Of a DNA stretch of 64,000 nucleotides, positions 45,607 through 56,918 are shown in pieces. The notes under the pieces were generated by a model. It was given only the letters and a program-made list of their open reading frames with translations, had not been told where the DNA came from and did not search any database. This stretch comes from Madurella fahalii (lineage: Eukaryota; Ascomycota; Sordariomycetes; Sordariales). The position numbers and the translations under genes are program-made. Position 1 is the first letter of the stretch. Each line of letters starts with the position of its first letter. Location: positions 620,001 to 684,000 of the forward strand of contig CM056878.1 of assembly GCA_029876055.1 (NCBI GenBank), written 5' to 3'.

Positions 45607-46278
45607 ATGTCCGAGTCTGAAGTACTTACGGCTAACATCGGGCTGCTGACAAGGCACCTCAACCTCCCAAGAGACGATGTGACCCGTGTCCTCGTCATTT
45701 CTTTCTATATCTATCTCAGAGACTTCCTTACGGACCACTGTGATGATGCTCGGGAACCAGATCTCGCGGAAATTGAGAAATTATTTGCCGAGGGTGAGTC
45801 CCAACCCAAGTCAAATCGGCTATGGCTCGAAATCAAGACCATGTGCAAGCTCAGGCCGAGCAAGTCTCGGCGCGAAGTGATCAAGCCGGCCAAACCGAGC
45901 AAGTCCCGGCCCGTGGCAAATTCGCCGTGGGTAGTGCCGAACTCCATCAAGGAAAAGGAAGGATGGGCCCAGAACCACCATGCTGCTCATTTTGTAGCAT
46001 GGGCCATGTTCCTGCTCGAGACGCAGGATTATTATGGGCCGGGCGGGATCGCCAACAGGGAGACCGAGATACCCAGGATTCACCGGTGCCTTTGCCTCCT
46101 GCAATCGGTGTGGTTGACCGACGGTATATATACACAGAACGAGAGGCTAAAGGCGCAGTTGAAGGAGGTCCTCCGGGTGGCTTTGAAAGAAGTGGATGAT
46201 CGCGCGGAAAGGGGTGTTTGCTCCTGTGACATGCTCCGCTCTTCCCGCAAGAAGTCATTTTTCAAAACCTGTTACTAG
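45607..46278 (+). CDS. Orphan protein of 223 residues
   Basis: A single uninterrupted frame from MSESEVLTANIGLLTRHLN. The N-terminal 60 residues look helical and acidic. The middle is Lys/Pro/Ser-rich (SKSRREVIKPAKPSKSRPVA). The second half is helical with aromatic residues (HFVAWAMFLLETQDYYGP, RCLCLLQSVWLTDG), and the end has CSC and a basic tail. No signal peptide, membrane segment or known domain. The length without stop and the distinct composition suggest a real gene, possibly lineage-specific. Confidence 0.55.
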   Translation: MSESEVLTANIGLLTRHLNLPRDDVTRVLVISFYIYLRDFLTDHCDDAREPDLAEIEKLFAEGESQPKSNRLWLEIKTMCKLRPSKSRREVIKPAKPSKSRPVANSPWVVPNSIKEKEGWAQNHHAAHFVAWAMFLLETQDYYGPGGIANRETEIPRIHRCLCLLQSVWLTDGIYTQNERLKAQLKEVLRVALKEVDDRAERGVCSCDMLRSSRKKSFFKTCY

Positions 46279-49219
46279 TACTTCTACCACATATTCGTCC
46301 CCGTCACGGAGAGGCATCTAACGAATCGGAGAAACCGAAAGCGAACAAAAGACATTACAAGTCTAAGAACTTAGTAATTACCTAAGGACTTCCTTGTTTG
46401 TGATTATCAAAACCAGTACACTTTATCATCCGGTCTCATACAACCGTTCATTCTATCATGAAATAAACTGCAGGTAATTACATAGGGGCAATACCTAGAG
46501 CCCATGTGCACCTGACATTGCAGACAGTCTCGAGATTGCGCAACCGCAATTTCAATATCTAGTAATTACATACCTACTCACTATAAACATTATCATGTTT
46601 AGTGAACTGAAAGATGAGTATACATGGGGAAAGTTGTTTTCATACTTGCGTTGACATGACACTGTGATGCTTTATGAAGATCACGAGGTCTGATATGATA
46701 ACCGCAGTTATTCCCTACTTACTAGCCTCATTCGGAGCCGGGGATGATTGTGATTTGTCATGTGCCTGGTTATACAAGTGAGCCCACCTCTCGACGTATT
46801 TGGGTACCTAGCCAATATGAGTTTGAGGCGGCCGGCGGCAAATGTGGAGTGTGGTCCCGGTGGATAACTCGGACTTATTGATCTCAAGCATGTCGATGGT
46901 CGACTTTAAGATAGTAACACAGTTGGATGAAACTACACTACGCTAATGCAGGTACAACAGTACTAGTTCCAGCCGCGCCGTGTATGGTATGATACAAAAG
47001 GAACCCTTCCCACAAAAGGGCTGAAACCACCTGTTAGTAGCGACTACCAACTTCTTAAGCCCCTAGTGTCTCTAGCCGATACACTCCGCTCGGCCAAGTA
47101 GATACTCAAGCAATACTACTCTTCGTATTGCATGCATTAAAAGGATGCCTCAGCTGCCGCCACTCTGCGTCCCCAAGTCGCTGTCTCGCGTTGCGAGATC
47201 CTCCCTGTCAAAGGATACCTTCATCGACGCCGTGTCCGTACCCGCACCGTTTCCATTGCCACATTGGTTAACGGTGGGAGGAATGAAGGGCCCTACCGGT
47301 CCCCAAACAGGTTAGCCTGGCACTATCCATGTTGAATGGATTGTAGCAACTCCCCACCCCCCAAGCCGTCGGCAAGCACCTACCATCGCACCTGAACATA
47401 GCCGTATAGTAATACCCCTCTCTCCCGTTAACAGCTACATGCCCGCCACTGGGATCGCCGTGCGGCAAGTCAGGGGTCGGCGCATGTGATTGGCCTGGCT
47501 GGCATTGGCAATGCCGGGGACAGGCCCGGTCCATCCCCGACACGAGAAAGGAGACCTCAGCTGCGGCAAGCATGGGAAGGAATGCTTGTTCCCCAATAAA
47601 AAAAGGATGCCCAGGGGGGGGGCTGGTTCAGTCTGGACTGTCGGTCAGGCGCAGCTGGCGGCCTCGCGGAATCATCTGCACGTTCGGGTCGACGAGGCAC
47701 TTCTCCCCAATTAGCGGTGTGGTTATTCTGGCCAGGCCACAGATGCTGGGATCCGGGGGGTGGCCGACCGACAGACGGGCGGTGGTGGTAGCACTGAAAA
47801 AGGGGTGGTGCAATGGGGAACTGGGGTTTGCCAAGGTTTAGACTGGAGGCCGCCCCGGTTGCCCTCAGGGGCTGTCATACGCGGAGTATTTATACTATCT
47901 CTAAGCACCCTTTTGCACTTTGCAGCCTGGGCTTGTCTGTGGGGATTCACCACGACTTTGATACTGTATTCACGGAGGTATGTAACTACTGGCTCTGGAT
48001 GTCCCGCAGAGCCTCAATCCCGTTGCACTTTGCTGCCCGATGTTGCCTGGAGCCAACCCAACGCTCTTGGTCCATTCAACCAGAATAGCGGACCCAAACT
48101 TTCCGGGGAACTAAAGCCTCAAACGGAGTAAAACGAAGAAAAAAATCAAGGCGGTAGCTAAGCCCGACTGCTGCCTTGTCTACGTTTAATTGGGAGCCGA
48201 GGCGTGCCTCGGTAGCCTCTGTGGGGTTAATCTCACACGAGCCGGTCTGGGACTCTGGGAAGATATCTTCACGGGCTCGCCGCCCCTGAACGGCCCGGTA
48301 AACAATGCGGATCGCGGTCACCGTGGGGATCTCAGCACGGGTCCGTGGCTTAGGGCTATGCACCTTGCTGTGCGTCATCGCCGGTGGCCGACCAATGGGA
48401 GGGGAATCCGTGACGAGGTGCAGCCCAGACCGGCTCGGCTGTTTCCGCCGCGATGGCCGTTCGATTGCGATACCGAGCCTCCTGGCCCTCCGCCAGACCG
48501 GTTACACTTTGGGACCGGGTGACACAACCATTCCAGACCGGTCACGGAAAAGGATGGGGGGGATTACATCACGTTCTGATTGGACGACCTGCAATGCCAG
48601 CTCAGCCGGTGCTTTTGACTCGGCCCCCGTGGACCAATCTGCACGGATCGGCGGCTGGAGGCGATTGCTGCTAGTAGTCGAAACACGCAAGCAGTCGCAT
48701 CTGATGACGTTGGGGACGCTCGTTCAACACCACTAGTGGTGATGATGCGATAGGTGGAATTGACAAGTGTATTAGCTGCCAGTTGCCACGCGTGTGATTA
48801 CAGTGGGACCATCCAACGAGTAAGCAGGAAACTTCCGAGGTCACGTCCATTTTAAGCTGGCACTTCGGTAATCCATCTTGGGTCCACCTCTCGGGGATGA
48901 GGCGTGTGCCCATGGAATGGAATCTGACCTCTTGAAACGAACGGCGCATGTCTAGCAGCACTGTATGTCCCCGGTGTGTTGAAATCCGTCGGACTTGTGT
49001 GTTTCCATTCAGAAGGAGAGTTACATCCCGTAGGCTCTTTCTTGGAACCGAATGCCGAACCGTCCGATTACCATTTACCACGGTCGACGAGTAGTCAATC
49101 AATCCCCCTTGGGGATCCTTTTACTTGTCCCGACATATCATATTCCCCTGTGTAACTTGGAATTGAAGTCCCCCAATGATCTGGCGGGACTAGCATCGGG
49201 CATCAAAGAGAGATCATCA
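46279..49219. other. Long gene-poor stretch
   Basis: About 2.9 kb. The first kilobase is AT-rich with many TA steps (46300-47160), as in RIP-degraded DNA. The rest is of mixed composition, with open frames (for example 48671-49102, minus) that have no domain support. Confidence 0.5.
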
Positions 49220-51667
49220 TCACGCCTTCTCCGCATCAGCGTCTCCCGCATACTGCTTGAGACCAACATCGTTAACGGTCCCCTCGGTGTAATCAATCAC
49301 CGTGTCACGGGGCTGCCAATTCTCCTCAAACATCTGCGAAATGAAATAGAGCTCGTGCTCATACAAGTTGTGCTCAATGTTAGTCTTTATTATCGGTTCT
49401 GCGGATAAAGTGTGATTAGTCATTAGTAGCAGGTGCGCTTCTTCTCGTTGGGGGGATATACCTTTCTCTTTCAGCAGCACTTTGGTCCGCTCCAGAAACT
49501 GTATGTCGTCGACCGACATGTGTGCGAACGGCGTGGTGTGCCGCCTCTTCCAGTCCTGCTTGAAGGGATTGCACGACTCGGTCCGGTAATGGTAATGCGA
49601 GAGGAACACATTGGCGCTGTGATGGCGTTCGGCGATAAAGGTTGGGATTGCGTATCTTCGCTATGGGGATTGTCAGCTTTCCGGTTCGCCCCGGGGCGGG
49701 CACTTGGCTTACCAGAAGGCCATGTTTTCTGGCATTACGGTAGTTCTCGGCCGTGATCATCGCACAGCTGTGAAGCGACATGAAAGTGGTCAGGTAAATG
49801 GTCATCCAGTTCCGGGGGTTCGTCATCAAGGCCAGCTTCTGGAAGTCTTCTAGGACCTGTTTCCGGAGAGGATCCAGGATCCCCAAGGTCAAGATCATGT
49901 CCAGCTGCTGGATCATGACGGATGGCAAGGGGATCTTGCCGAATAGGGGAAATGAGATATCCTCTGTCTCGGGCTCCATTTCAAGCGTGTCGTCACCGAC
50001 AATGTGCTCCGTGGTTGCCGTCCGGAGGATGGCGAACCATAGCCGCATAAAGTTTCCCAGCAATTTTCTTTCATCGTCGGACTGCGCCCACCGTGGTCAG
50101 CTTTGCAAAGACATACGGTGCCAGATAGGGCCTCATTTACCTCAACCCGCAGCATGTGCTTTCTTGCGAATTGGTACGTTTCCTTGACCAACGTGTCGCT
50201 CCCCCGCAGAAAATAGTCCATGCATTTAAAAACATTCGTTCTAACGTATTCCCTCATATCTTCAACAGCATTCCGCATGTTGACAATCGCATATGGAGTT
50301 GTACTCTTAAACTTCTTTACCCCCTTCCGGTAATCCATCCAGGACCGGCGCATCTCGTCCTTCTGCGGGATGGGGACGAATTCCCTGACAACCAATTTCA
50401 ACGGGACTTCACAGATGTCCGACTGGACGAGAATGGTCCTCAACCGGGGAGATGCCCATTCGGAAATGTCTTTCAATTTCATGACGGGCCAGCGAAAGGT
50501 GAATTCAAGACCCGGCCCTTTGCCTGTTCTATAGAGCGTGCACTCGGTGAGCCGGTGCCGAAGACACGGCAAGTAGTGGACCTTTTGATTAGAGACGGCC
50601 AGGCAAGTGCCACAGATGCCTGTGGGGTCATCTTCGACGATGTTACACTGTCGAAAAGCATTAGCTAGGTTGGTTTGGTTTGGACACGGCTCTGGGGGGT
50701 TCCCTCACGCGAATCTTTTGCATACGGCACCGGACACATGCCTTGAGGCCCCGCGTTCTGCTTGTCTGTTCCTGGCGCTCACGGTCCTCGAACGGCCCGC
50801 GTCGTTGCGGGCGCGAGACAGCCAGTGGTTGCAGCGGGTTTACGGATACGAAGCGCAGGGCCTCCTTGGGCGCGCAATCAAGAGAAGGGTTAGGATTGGT
50901 TTCTCCCAGTCTTCCAATAGTAGCCCACTCAGAGTGCGGCTGGTCCGCGGAAAGCTGTCGGGAAAGTGGTTTGGAGGGATCCTCTACAATTTCCCAGGAC
51001 AGACATAGGGGATCCGACGTTGCATTTCCGGCAAGCATTGGAGTTGGCCGATTACTCGTGGCTCCAAATGGTGTCACCCTCGGAACACGGGCCACTGAAG
51101 GCTGCTGGGGCCGTTGAGTGTCCGTTTGTGGGGGATTCCAGGATTGCTGGAGAGGGTATGTGAATGCCACCGACGCCATGCCTGTTCCGTTGGCGTTCGG
51201 GGTCAGAGTTGGGGCCGCATCTGGAGAAAGAAGTGCGAAGTCATTGGCCCAGAGGTTCGCAGTAGCAAACCCCCGAGTAATATCGTCGTCAATATTTTCA
51301 AACTCGGCGGCAGAGGAGCGCCATAGCGCAGCATCTTCCTCGGGACTGCTGTCTTTGTTACCACTGGACCCGTCATCCCCCGTCGTGTCGGATACTGGAG
51401 ATGTTAGCACCCTGGCCAAGGCCGAGTGGTAAAGTCGGTGGGCAACCAACCGTCTTCGTCGTCTTCAGGAGCAGGGTCTATGACAGGCAAGGTGGCCGAC
51501 TGTTGGGCCGGTTGTGAGGTGCCAATACCGGATTGGGAAGGGGCCGATAGGAGGCTCGCCACATCGGTGTTTAGAAGAGATGCCGTGTATTCTATTGCCC
51601 TCCTGTCGCCGGGCGCCAGGGACGACAGGAAGGCTATCGGCAATTGAGACGGCTTGGACCTGGTCAT
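49220..51667 (-). CDS. Zn2Cys6 transcription factor with central zinc cluster, six exons
   Basis: Exons are 51667-51451, 51394-50709, 50647-50141, 50081-49713, 49660-49462 and 49398-49220; total 718 residues. The zinc cluster is built across the second intron: ACVRCRMQKIR plus CNIVEDDPTGICGTC plus a distal LPC, giving C292-x2-C295-x6-C302-x10-C313-x2-C316-x12-C329. It lies near residue 300 rather than at the N-terminus, after a Ser/Pro/Asn-rich region. The C-terminal half has helical segments (RNAVEDMREYVRTN, RLWFAILRTATTEHIV, FMSLHSCAMITAENYRNARK) usual for this class. Intron 49461-49399 is 63 nt and stop-free, so its retention would insert 21 residues. It is divergent from the CmcJ-like gene at 53477 and may regulate that locus (inference from position). 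Confidence 0.88.
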
Positions 51668-53476
51668 GGTGCCGTGGTCGTCGGAGAAGGGGTAAGGTCT
51701 TTTCCGCGACTGTCTCTGTACGGGGTGGTCAATTGCGGGAGGAAGAGGGTGAGAGAAGGCGGCTGCGCATGCGCAGAATGGGACTCAGCGACTTAAACCA
51801 GTGCCATCCTTGCCATGGCCTCCGGCACGAGAGCGTGGGAGCACAAAAACAACGAGATTCTGCATGGCGCCACCACAGGGATGTGTAGTCTGGGTTAAAC
51901 GAGAACAGAATTGTGGTGGTACCTGTACGGTGATGTTCGCAGCCATAGTGATGGATCAACCGGGAACTGGACACGAGGAATGGCGGGCCATCCTGTAACT
52001 CTCGGCGATCTTCCAGACGGCAAAAGCGGCCGAGCCTGTGAGGATGGCCGGGCAATGTCAGAGAGCTGGGATTTTTGTACAGTACGAAACACGCCGTTTA
52101 ACGGTAGCGGCATAAGTTTTGAGGGCTTTGGAAATCCATCAGGCATGAACTTCAATGCCTTTGCATGCTGTCTTCAGGCACGGCTTCAGCAGGTTTCAAT
52201 TCGTCGTACCCGGCCTACCCCGCCTGCTAGACCGGTTCCCAATTCGTGTCGCCGCATTTTGATGGAGGCTTGGGACTTTTCTGGCCGGACTCTTGGGGGA
52301 ATCCGATGTACAGGTACCAATGCCTCCATGCGAAACATAAGCGACATGCTGCGTACTGCAACAGTTGGTTCGGATTGGGCGCTTTGCAGGCCATGCCTGC
52401 GACATGGGTCGCAAAAGGCTTTCCCATTAGCACATCCGAACAGCGCCTACGGCTTTGTCTATAATATATGTTTGGGAGGCTGCTGTCGAAGCTGCAACTC
52501 GTTGGGGATTGAGGCCGACGTCCTAACTAGTAAGTTCTAACCTCTTGACAAAATCTTGGATGCCCTCAAACTCGGACCGGACCGGATAAGGTACTTAAGC
52601 CACTACACCAAGTGCCATGATGGAAGTCAGCAAGCCTGGGTTATAGGCCGTTCGCATTTCCTATTCACAGCGAGCTGAAATTCGCACAGTCATGCGGCCG
52701 TCATCTATGCTATTGCCGAGCCACTCCTCGTTGAAGATGGTCAATGGGAAGCGATGGGAGTCCGGGGGGGTGGCTGCACCGTGCGGCTTCTGTACATCCC
52801 GTTGATTGGAAGAAGCAATGTCCTTCGCACAGGCGAGTGTGGCCGCCCACATGCACCCCCTCCAGTCCCGGGTCTGTTGTCGCGGCAAAGGGTCGTCATG
52901 TTGCGGCCATGGCAGAGCCTTATCGGATGACGGTGGCACAGAGGAGCGGGCAAACGAGACGGCGAGCAGTTCATCCGTCAACTCCTGCGTCGTGCTAACA
53001 TCGATCTCCCACTGGAAGAAGAACACGAGTCGCTGAAACCGGGAGGGATGGATCGCCCGATAGATGAGGCAGAGGCCAATAAGAGACTGGAGCTGGGAAG
53101 CACTGATGCGGTGGCGGTCGGCTCGTTGCCGCACCCTCCCGCTGTGGACTGCCGTCACCCCCTCATCCAGCCATGGAGGCGCTTTTGGCCGCCAGAATCT
53201 GGCAGCGACGAGCACAAGAAACTGCTAGCCAAAAATCCAGCGATTTTCACATGGCGTTTCGACATGGCCCGGCCGTTCGATCGCCCATGGAGGCTTTGGA
53301 CGGGCCCGGCGCCGGTGGAAGGGGGAGGATGCGCCGCGGACCCGAAGGCGGGAGGGGACTCTGGCGCCTGCATCCAGGCCATCACGCCCAGTACGCTGCG
53401 TCCAAAGATACACTAGAGGGGTTCCAGTCGTGTAGATGACTATCTAATCTGTATCCCAGGTGCCAAAGACACCCGA
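51668..53476. other. Divergent intergenic region with one unexplained open frame
   Basis: A minus-strand frame at 52661-53215 reads coding-like in places (ASQLQSLIGLCLIYRAIHPS, CMWAATLACAKDIASSN), but I recognise no family and cannot find flanking exons. It may be a decayed gene. The rest shows nothing. Confidence 0.35.
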
Positions 53477-54645
53477 ATGATGAGAAACGAGCTAGATGAG
53501 CACTTCCAGAAGCTCGGTCTACCAGCGGTGCAGCCAGAGAGTTTCAACCATCTCGCGCCACTGGGGCTCTACCAAAGAGAGAAACCATACAAATGCCAAC
53601 TACCCGAAATGTGCTTCACCGGGTTCAAGATGCACAACCTCGTCTCGCAAAGCTACCCCGTCCGCATTACCGATGTCACCGGCCACGAGGACCTCTTCTC
53701 GCTCGCTGTGTCCGGCTTTGAATTCGCCAAATGCGCCATCGATGTTCGGGAATGGTCTGACGACTGCGTCTCCGCCGAGTACCTGCCAGGCCTTGTGGAG
53801 TGGCTCAAGCGGCGCCTCGGGTGCCGAGACGTGTTCTGCTACGCCTACAATGTGCGTTCACGCCGGGGGGGCGGTGCGGGTGTCGAAGGGCGCCTGAATC
53901 GCCCAAAGTCTTTCTATTGCACTCTGAAACTAAAGCACATGCGTGCTTGGGCGGGCAGTTTCGCCATCATGACACCGCTCAAGACCCTGGCGTAGGTCAT
54001 AAATACGACTATAAGCCGCCCTTCTTCCGGGCGCATTGCGGTTGGTGCTCACCGGCCATACATGAGTGGCCGTGACTTCGCCACGCTAATCCGCTCACCA
54101 GATGCCTCTGAGGGGACTTGCCGCGCCCGACTACAGCTCTATTTTCCAGATTCCTATAGTGAGCTGATGAAAACCCGTGTCCGATTCGTCAAGTGAGTTT
54201 GGGGGGGAGAAAGCGGGCGTGGCACCCCGTATAGCACCGGTTACGTTGCTGACCATTCACATAGCATCTGGCGGCCGATATCGTCGGCGCCCGTATTGGA
54301 CTGTCCACTAGCGCTCTGTGATTTTCGCACCGTCGACCCAGAAGACCTCGTTCCCATGGACCTCGTGTACCCGCACTTTGTTGATGAGGCCTACGAGGTG
54401 AGGTACAACCCGTCCCACCGATGGTTTTACAAGAGAGGAATGGAACAAGACGACGTCATCGTCTTCAAGCTATACGATAACTTGGGGAGCGAGGCGACAG
54501 GTAACCGACCGTCACCTAGACCAAGACCAAGCCCCAGCCCCTAACTTGACCAGTTTGTCCCCATTCGGCCTTTGTCGACCCGTCGGCACCTTTGGACACA
54601 CCAAGGCGTGCCAGCATTGAAGTAAAAGCGATCGTAATCGGGTGA
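53477..54645 (+). CDS. CmcJ/AsaB-like family protein, four exons
   Basis: Exons are 53477-53851, 53996-54192, 54265-54500 and 54554-54645, all in frame, giving 299 residues. N-terminal YPVRITDVTGHEDLFSLAVSG matches the family's DIRG.E..F.LD..GF; AEYLPGLVEWLKRRLGCRDV and VFCYAYN follow. Then come QLYFPDSYSELMKTRVRFVN, IWRPISSAPVLDWPLALCDF, YNPSHRWFYKRGMEQDDVI and the end HSAFVDPSAPLDTPRRASIE. The family takes its names from 7-alpha-cephem methoxylation protein CmcJ and aspergillic-acid protein AsaB and is common in fungal biosynthetic loci, where members act as oxidoreductases (inferred 2-oxoglutarate-type). The first intron (144 nt) is the weakest part of the model; its donor is GTGCGT. Confidence 0.8.
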
Positions 54646-54904
54646 GATAATTTGCAAGACAAACAAGGCGTCCGGATGATATCTCATGGGGTTCTAGCGA
54701 GTTTGACCAAGGTAAATCAGGCGGCGTCGTCAAAAATGATTTTACAAACCTTTCCCTGCCACCTCCCCCTTCATTTTGCGCTTCTCACGAAATGGAAATC
54801 GGGGACCGAGATTGTTCCGCCTATAGGACAAGTTATACACGGTTGTATTGGAGAAGCGACAGGTAGTTTATATTATTAGTTCCGATACCCTTCCTTCTCT
54901 TGCG

Positions 54905-56146
54905 TCACGACACCTGCTGCTGTTCCTTGTTCCACGCCGCGTGCTTGCGGTAGATGTCATGCCGGAAAGTCTGCTTCAGGTCAGACACTAAGCCTACGTC
55001 AACCGGCAATGAAGATTGAACAGCGCCGAGGCCGCAGAGGCCGTTCTTACGGTCGATGAACCACGCAAACGACATGCCCCCGCCCCACGTTAGCGTCCGC
55101 TCGCCGTACCAGCCCTCAACATCCTCCAGCATCAGCAAGCCACCCAGGCCGAAGCCCACCTTCATCCCAACCTCAGTTCCGACACGAAAAAACACACCAC
55201 CGGGGCTCTCCAGCGCAGCGCGGTACCCCTCCTCCGCCTCGGGCCCGATATGATTCTGAAACATGGTCTCCACCGTCTCAGGCCGGAGCAGCTTCCCATC
55301 GTTGGCCAGCAGCGACTTGAGCACCTTGGCGTAGCCCTCGCCCGTCATGAACAATCCGTGCCCGCCAAAGTCGCCCTGGCTGCGCTTGTTCATATCCCCG
55401 CTGCCATTGAGCACCGCCAAGCCCAGACACTCGGGGTCGTCGGGGTTGAGGTCGACGAGGCGGGCGCGCACGGCGTCGCCCTGGACGGGGTAGAACTGGG
55501 CGTCGGCCGGGTCGATGTCTAGCGGCCGGCAGATCCGCCGGCGGACAAAGTCCCCCAGCGTCGTCCCCGCCGCCCGCTCCACCACCCGCCCCGCCCAGTC
55601 CACCCCCGGCCCGTACATCCACCCGGCCCCCGGCTGGAACGCCAGCGGGTACGCGAACGCCGCCTCCACCGGCCGCCGCGCCCCCTCGGGCAGCGCCGCC
55701 TCGTGCCGCTGCCGCCACCGCGCCAGCTTGGGCACCAGGAAGTCGTACGCCAGCCCCGACGTGTGCGCCAGCAGCATCTCGAGCGTGATGGGCCGCGCGG
55801 CCGGCTCCAGGAGCGGGGAGCTGGGGTCGTCGTTGGCGAAGCCTGTCAGGACCTGCCGGTTGCCGAGCTCCGGGGCGATGGAGGTGAGCGGCTCGGTCAG
55901 GGTCAGGAGCCCGTCGTCGACGCATTGCAGCGCTGCGACGGTGGTGATGAGCTTGGTGGCGGATGCGAGGTAGAGCATGTCGTTGAGCTGTTGTGGGCGT
56001 TTCTCACCCGACAGGAGGGTGCGCTCGCCCAGGGCGCGGTGGTAGGTGAAGGTGCCCGAGGCGTTGGTGGCGCATATGACGGCGCCGTTGATCTTGCCCG
56101 CGGCGATGGCCGCTTGGTATGCGGACTCGATTGTCTGGGAAGCCAT
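54905..56146 (-). CDS. Serine beta-lactamase-fold transesterase/esterase (LovD/EstB-like)
   Basis: Single exon, 413 residues from ATG 56144-56146 (MASQTIESAYQAAIAAGKIN); an upstream frame extension to 56245 lacks homology and is left out. The catalytic Ser-x-x-Lys is SATK (Ser62, Lys65), and the third-motif tyrosine is in GAGWMYGPGVDW (Tyr178). HTSGLAYDF and a WGGGMSFAWFIDRKNGL segment near the C-terminus complete the active site. The family contains class C beta-lactamases, esterases and LovD-type acyltransferases that tailor polyketides; fungal sequences of this length are mostly the latter two. It is convergent with the CmcJ-like gene (260 bp apart), which suggests, but does not prove, a shared pathway. 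Confidence 0.88.
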   Translation of the reverse strand: MASQTIESAYQAAIAAGKINGAVICATNASGTFTYHRALGERTLLSGEKRPQQLNDMLYLASATKLITTVAALQCVDDGLLTLTEPLTSIAPELGNRQVLTGFANDDPSSPLLEPAARPITLEMLLAHTSGLAYDFLVPKLARWRQRHEAALPEGARRPVEAAFAYPLAFQPGAGWMYGPGVDWAGRVVERAAGTTLGDFVRRRICRPLDIDPADAQFYPVQGDAVRARLVDLNPDDPECLGLAVLNGSGDMNKRSQGDFGGHGLFMTGEGYAKVLKSLLANDGKLLRPETVETMFQNHIGPEAEEGYRAALESPGGVFFRVGTEVGMKVGFGLGGLLMLEDVEGWYGERTLTWGGGMSFAWFIDRKNGLCGLGAVQSSLPVDVGLVSDLKQTFRHDIYRKHAAWNKEQQQVS

Positions 56147-56918
56147 GGCGGTTTGTGGCTGGTTTGGCGAAGAAAGACTGCGATTGAGGAGGGAGCACGA
56201 AGGACGCTGACGAGTCTTGAAGTCCGAAGGTGGTGGACGTAGCACTTGTAAATGCGGGCAGCCCCATCTTCCTGCAGACCGGCAGACCGCGTCATTCGCT
56301 TAGTGGTCTGCGGAGACTGCATCGGCTCATGACTCACCGGCCAGAGAACATGATCCAAACGTTCCCAGGTTGTCCGAGACATCGAATGCTCTGCTCACTC
56401 CCGCAAAGCGGTCGCCGATCCTACGATGTTGCGTCCGGCTACAATCATACATGCGGATGAAGATTACTAGCGCCGGAAGAGCCGGCAAGCGGTGACCGAA
56501 CCGCGTCTTAGACTGGCAAAGTGCTGACCGGCAGTTTTTTCCTTCCATCCCCGTCTCGTTACATGGAGGGGAAAAAGCGCTTTTGTTGCCGTGTTTTATT
56601 CTTCTTGCCCGATGTTCGTATCTAGCCCAATAGGGTCAAATATGCCGATACCCAGCGAGCTAGAGGGTGCACGTGGTGCAGTGGACATTTTGGTTGCCTT
56701 CGAGTCCACAGGAACGTTGGAACTAACCCGCATGCAGCTGCTTTCACCAAACCTTAAGGGTATCGGATTGTCAAAGGTACATTCTGGATCGCATATCAGA
56801 CAGCAGAATGAGACGGCCGAGTACTACACACCCTCAGTAAGTTACCATACAACAACTGGGCAGACTGAAGAGCTCCAACCCAGCCCCCAGCAGACAGACC
56901 GGAACTTCTCGCCATGCA
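56147..56918. other. Intergenic, no gene recognised
   Basis: 5' flank of the transesterase and 3' flank of the 3CxxC gene. Nothing else recognised. Confidence 0.5.

Noticed and set aside
48671..49102. 143-codon minus-strand frame
   Set aside because: No recognisable domain, no splice or neighbour support, in a gene-poor stretch.
53800..54075. Frame reading PESPKVFLLHS within the CmcJ-like gene
   Set aside because: Lies mostly in the proposed first intron; joining 53851 to 53996 restores the family sequence without it.
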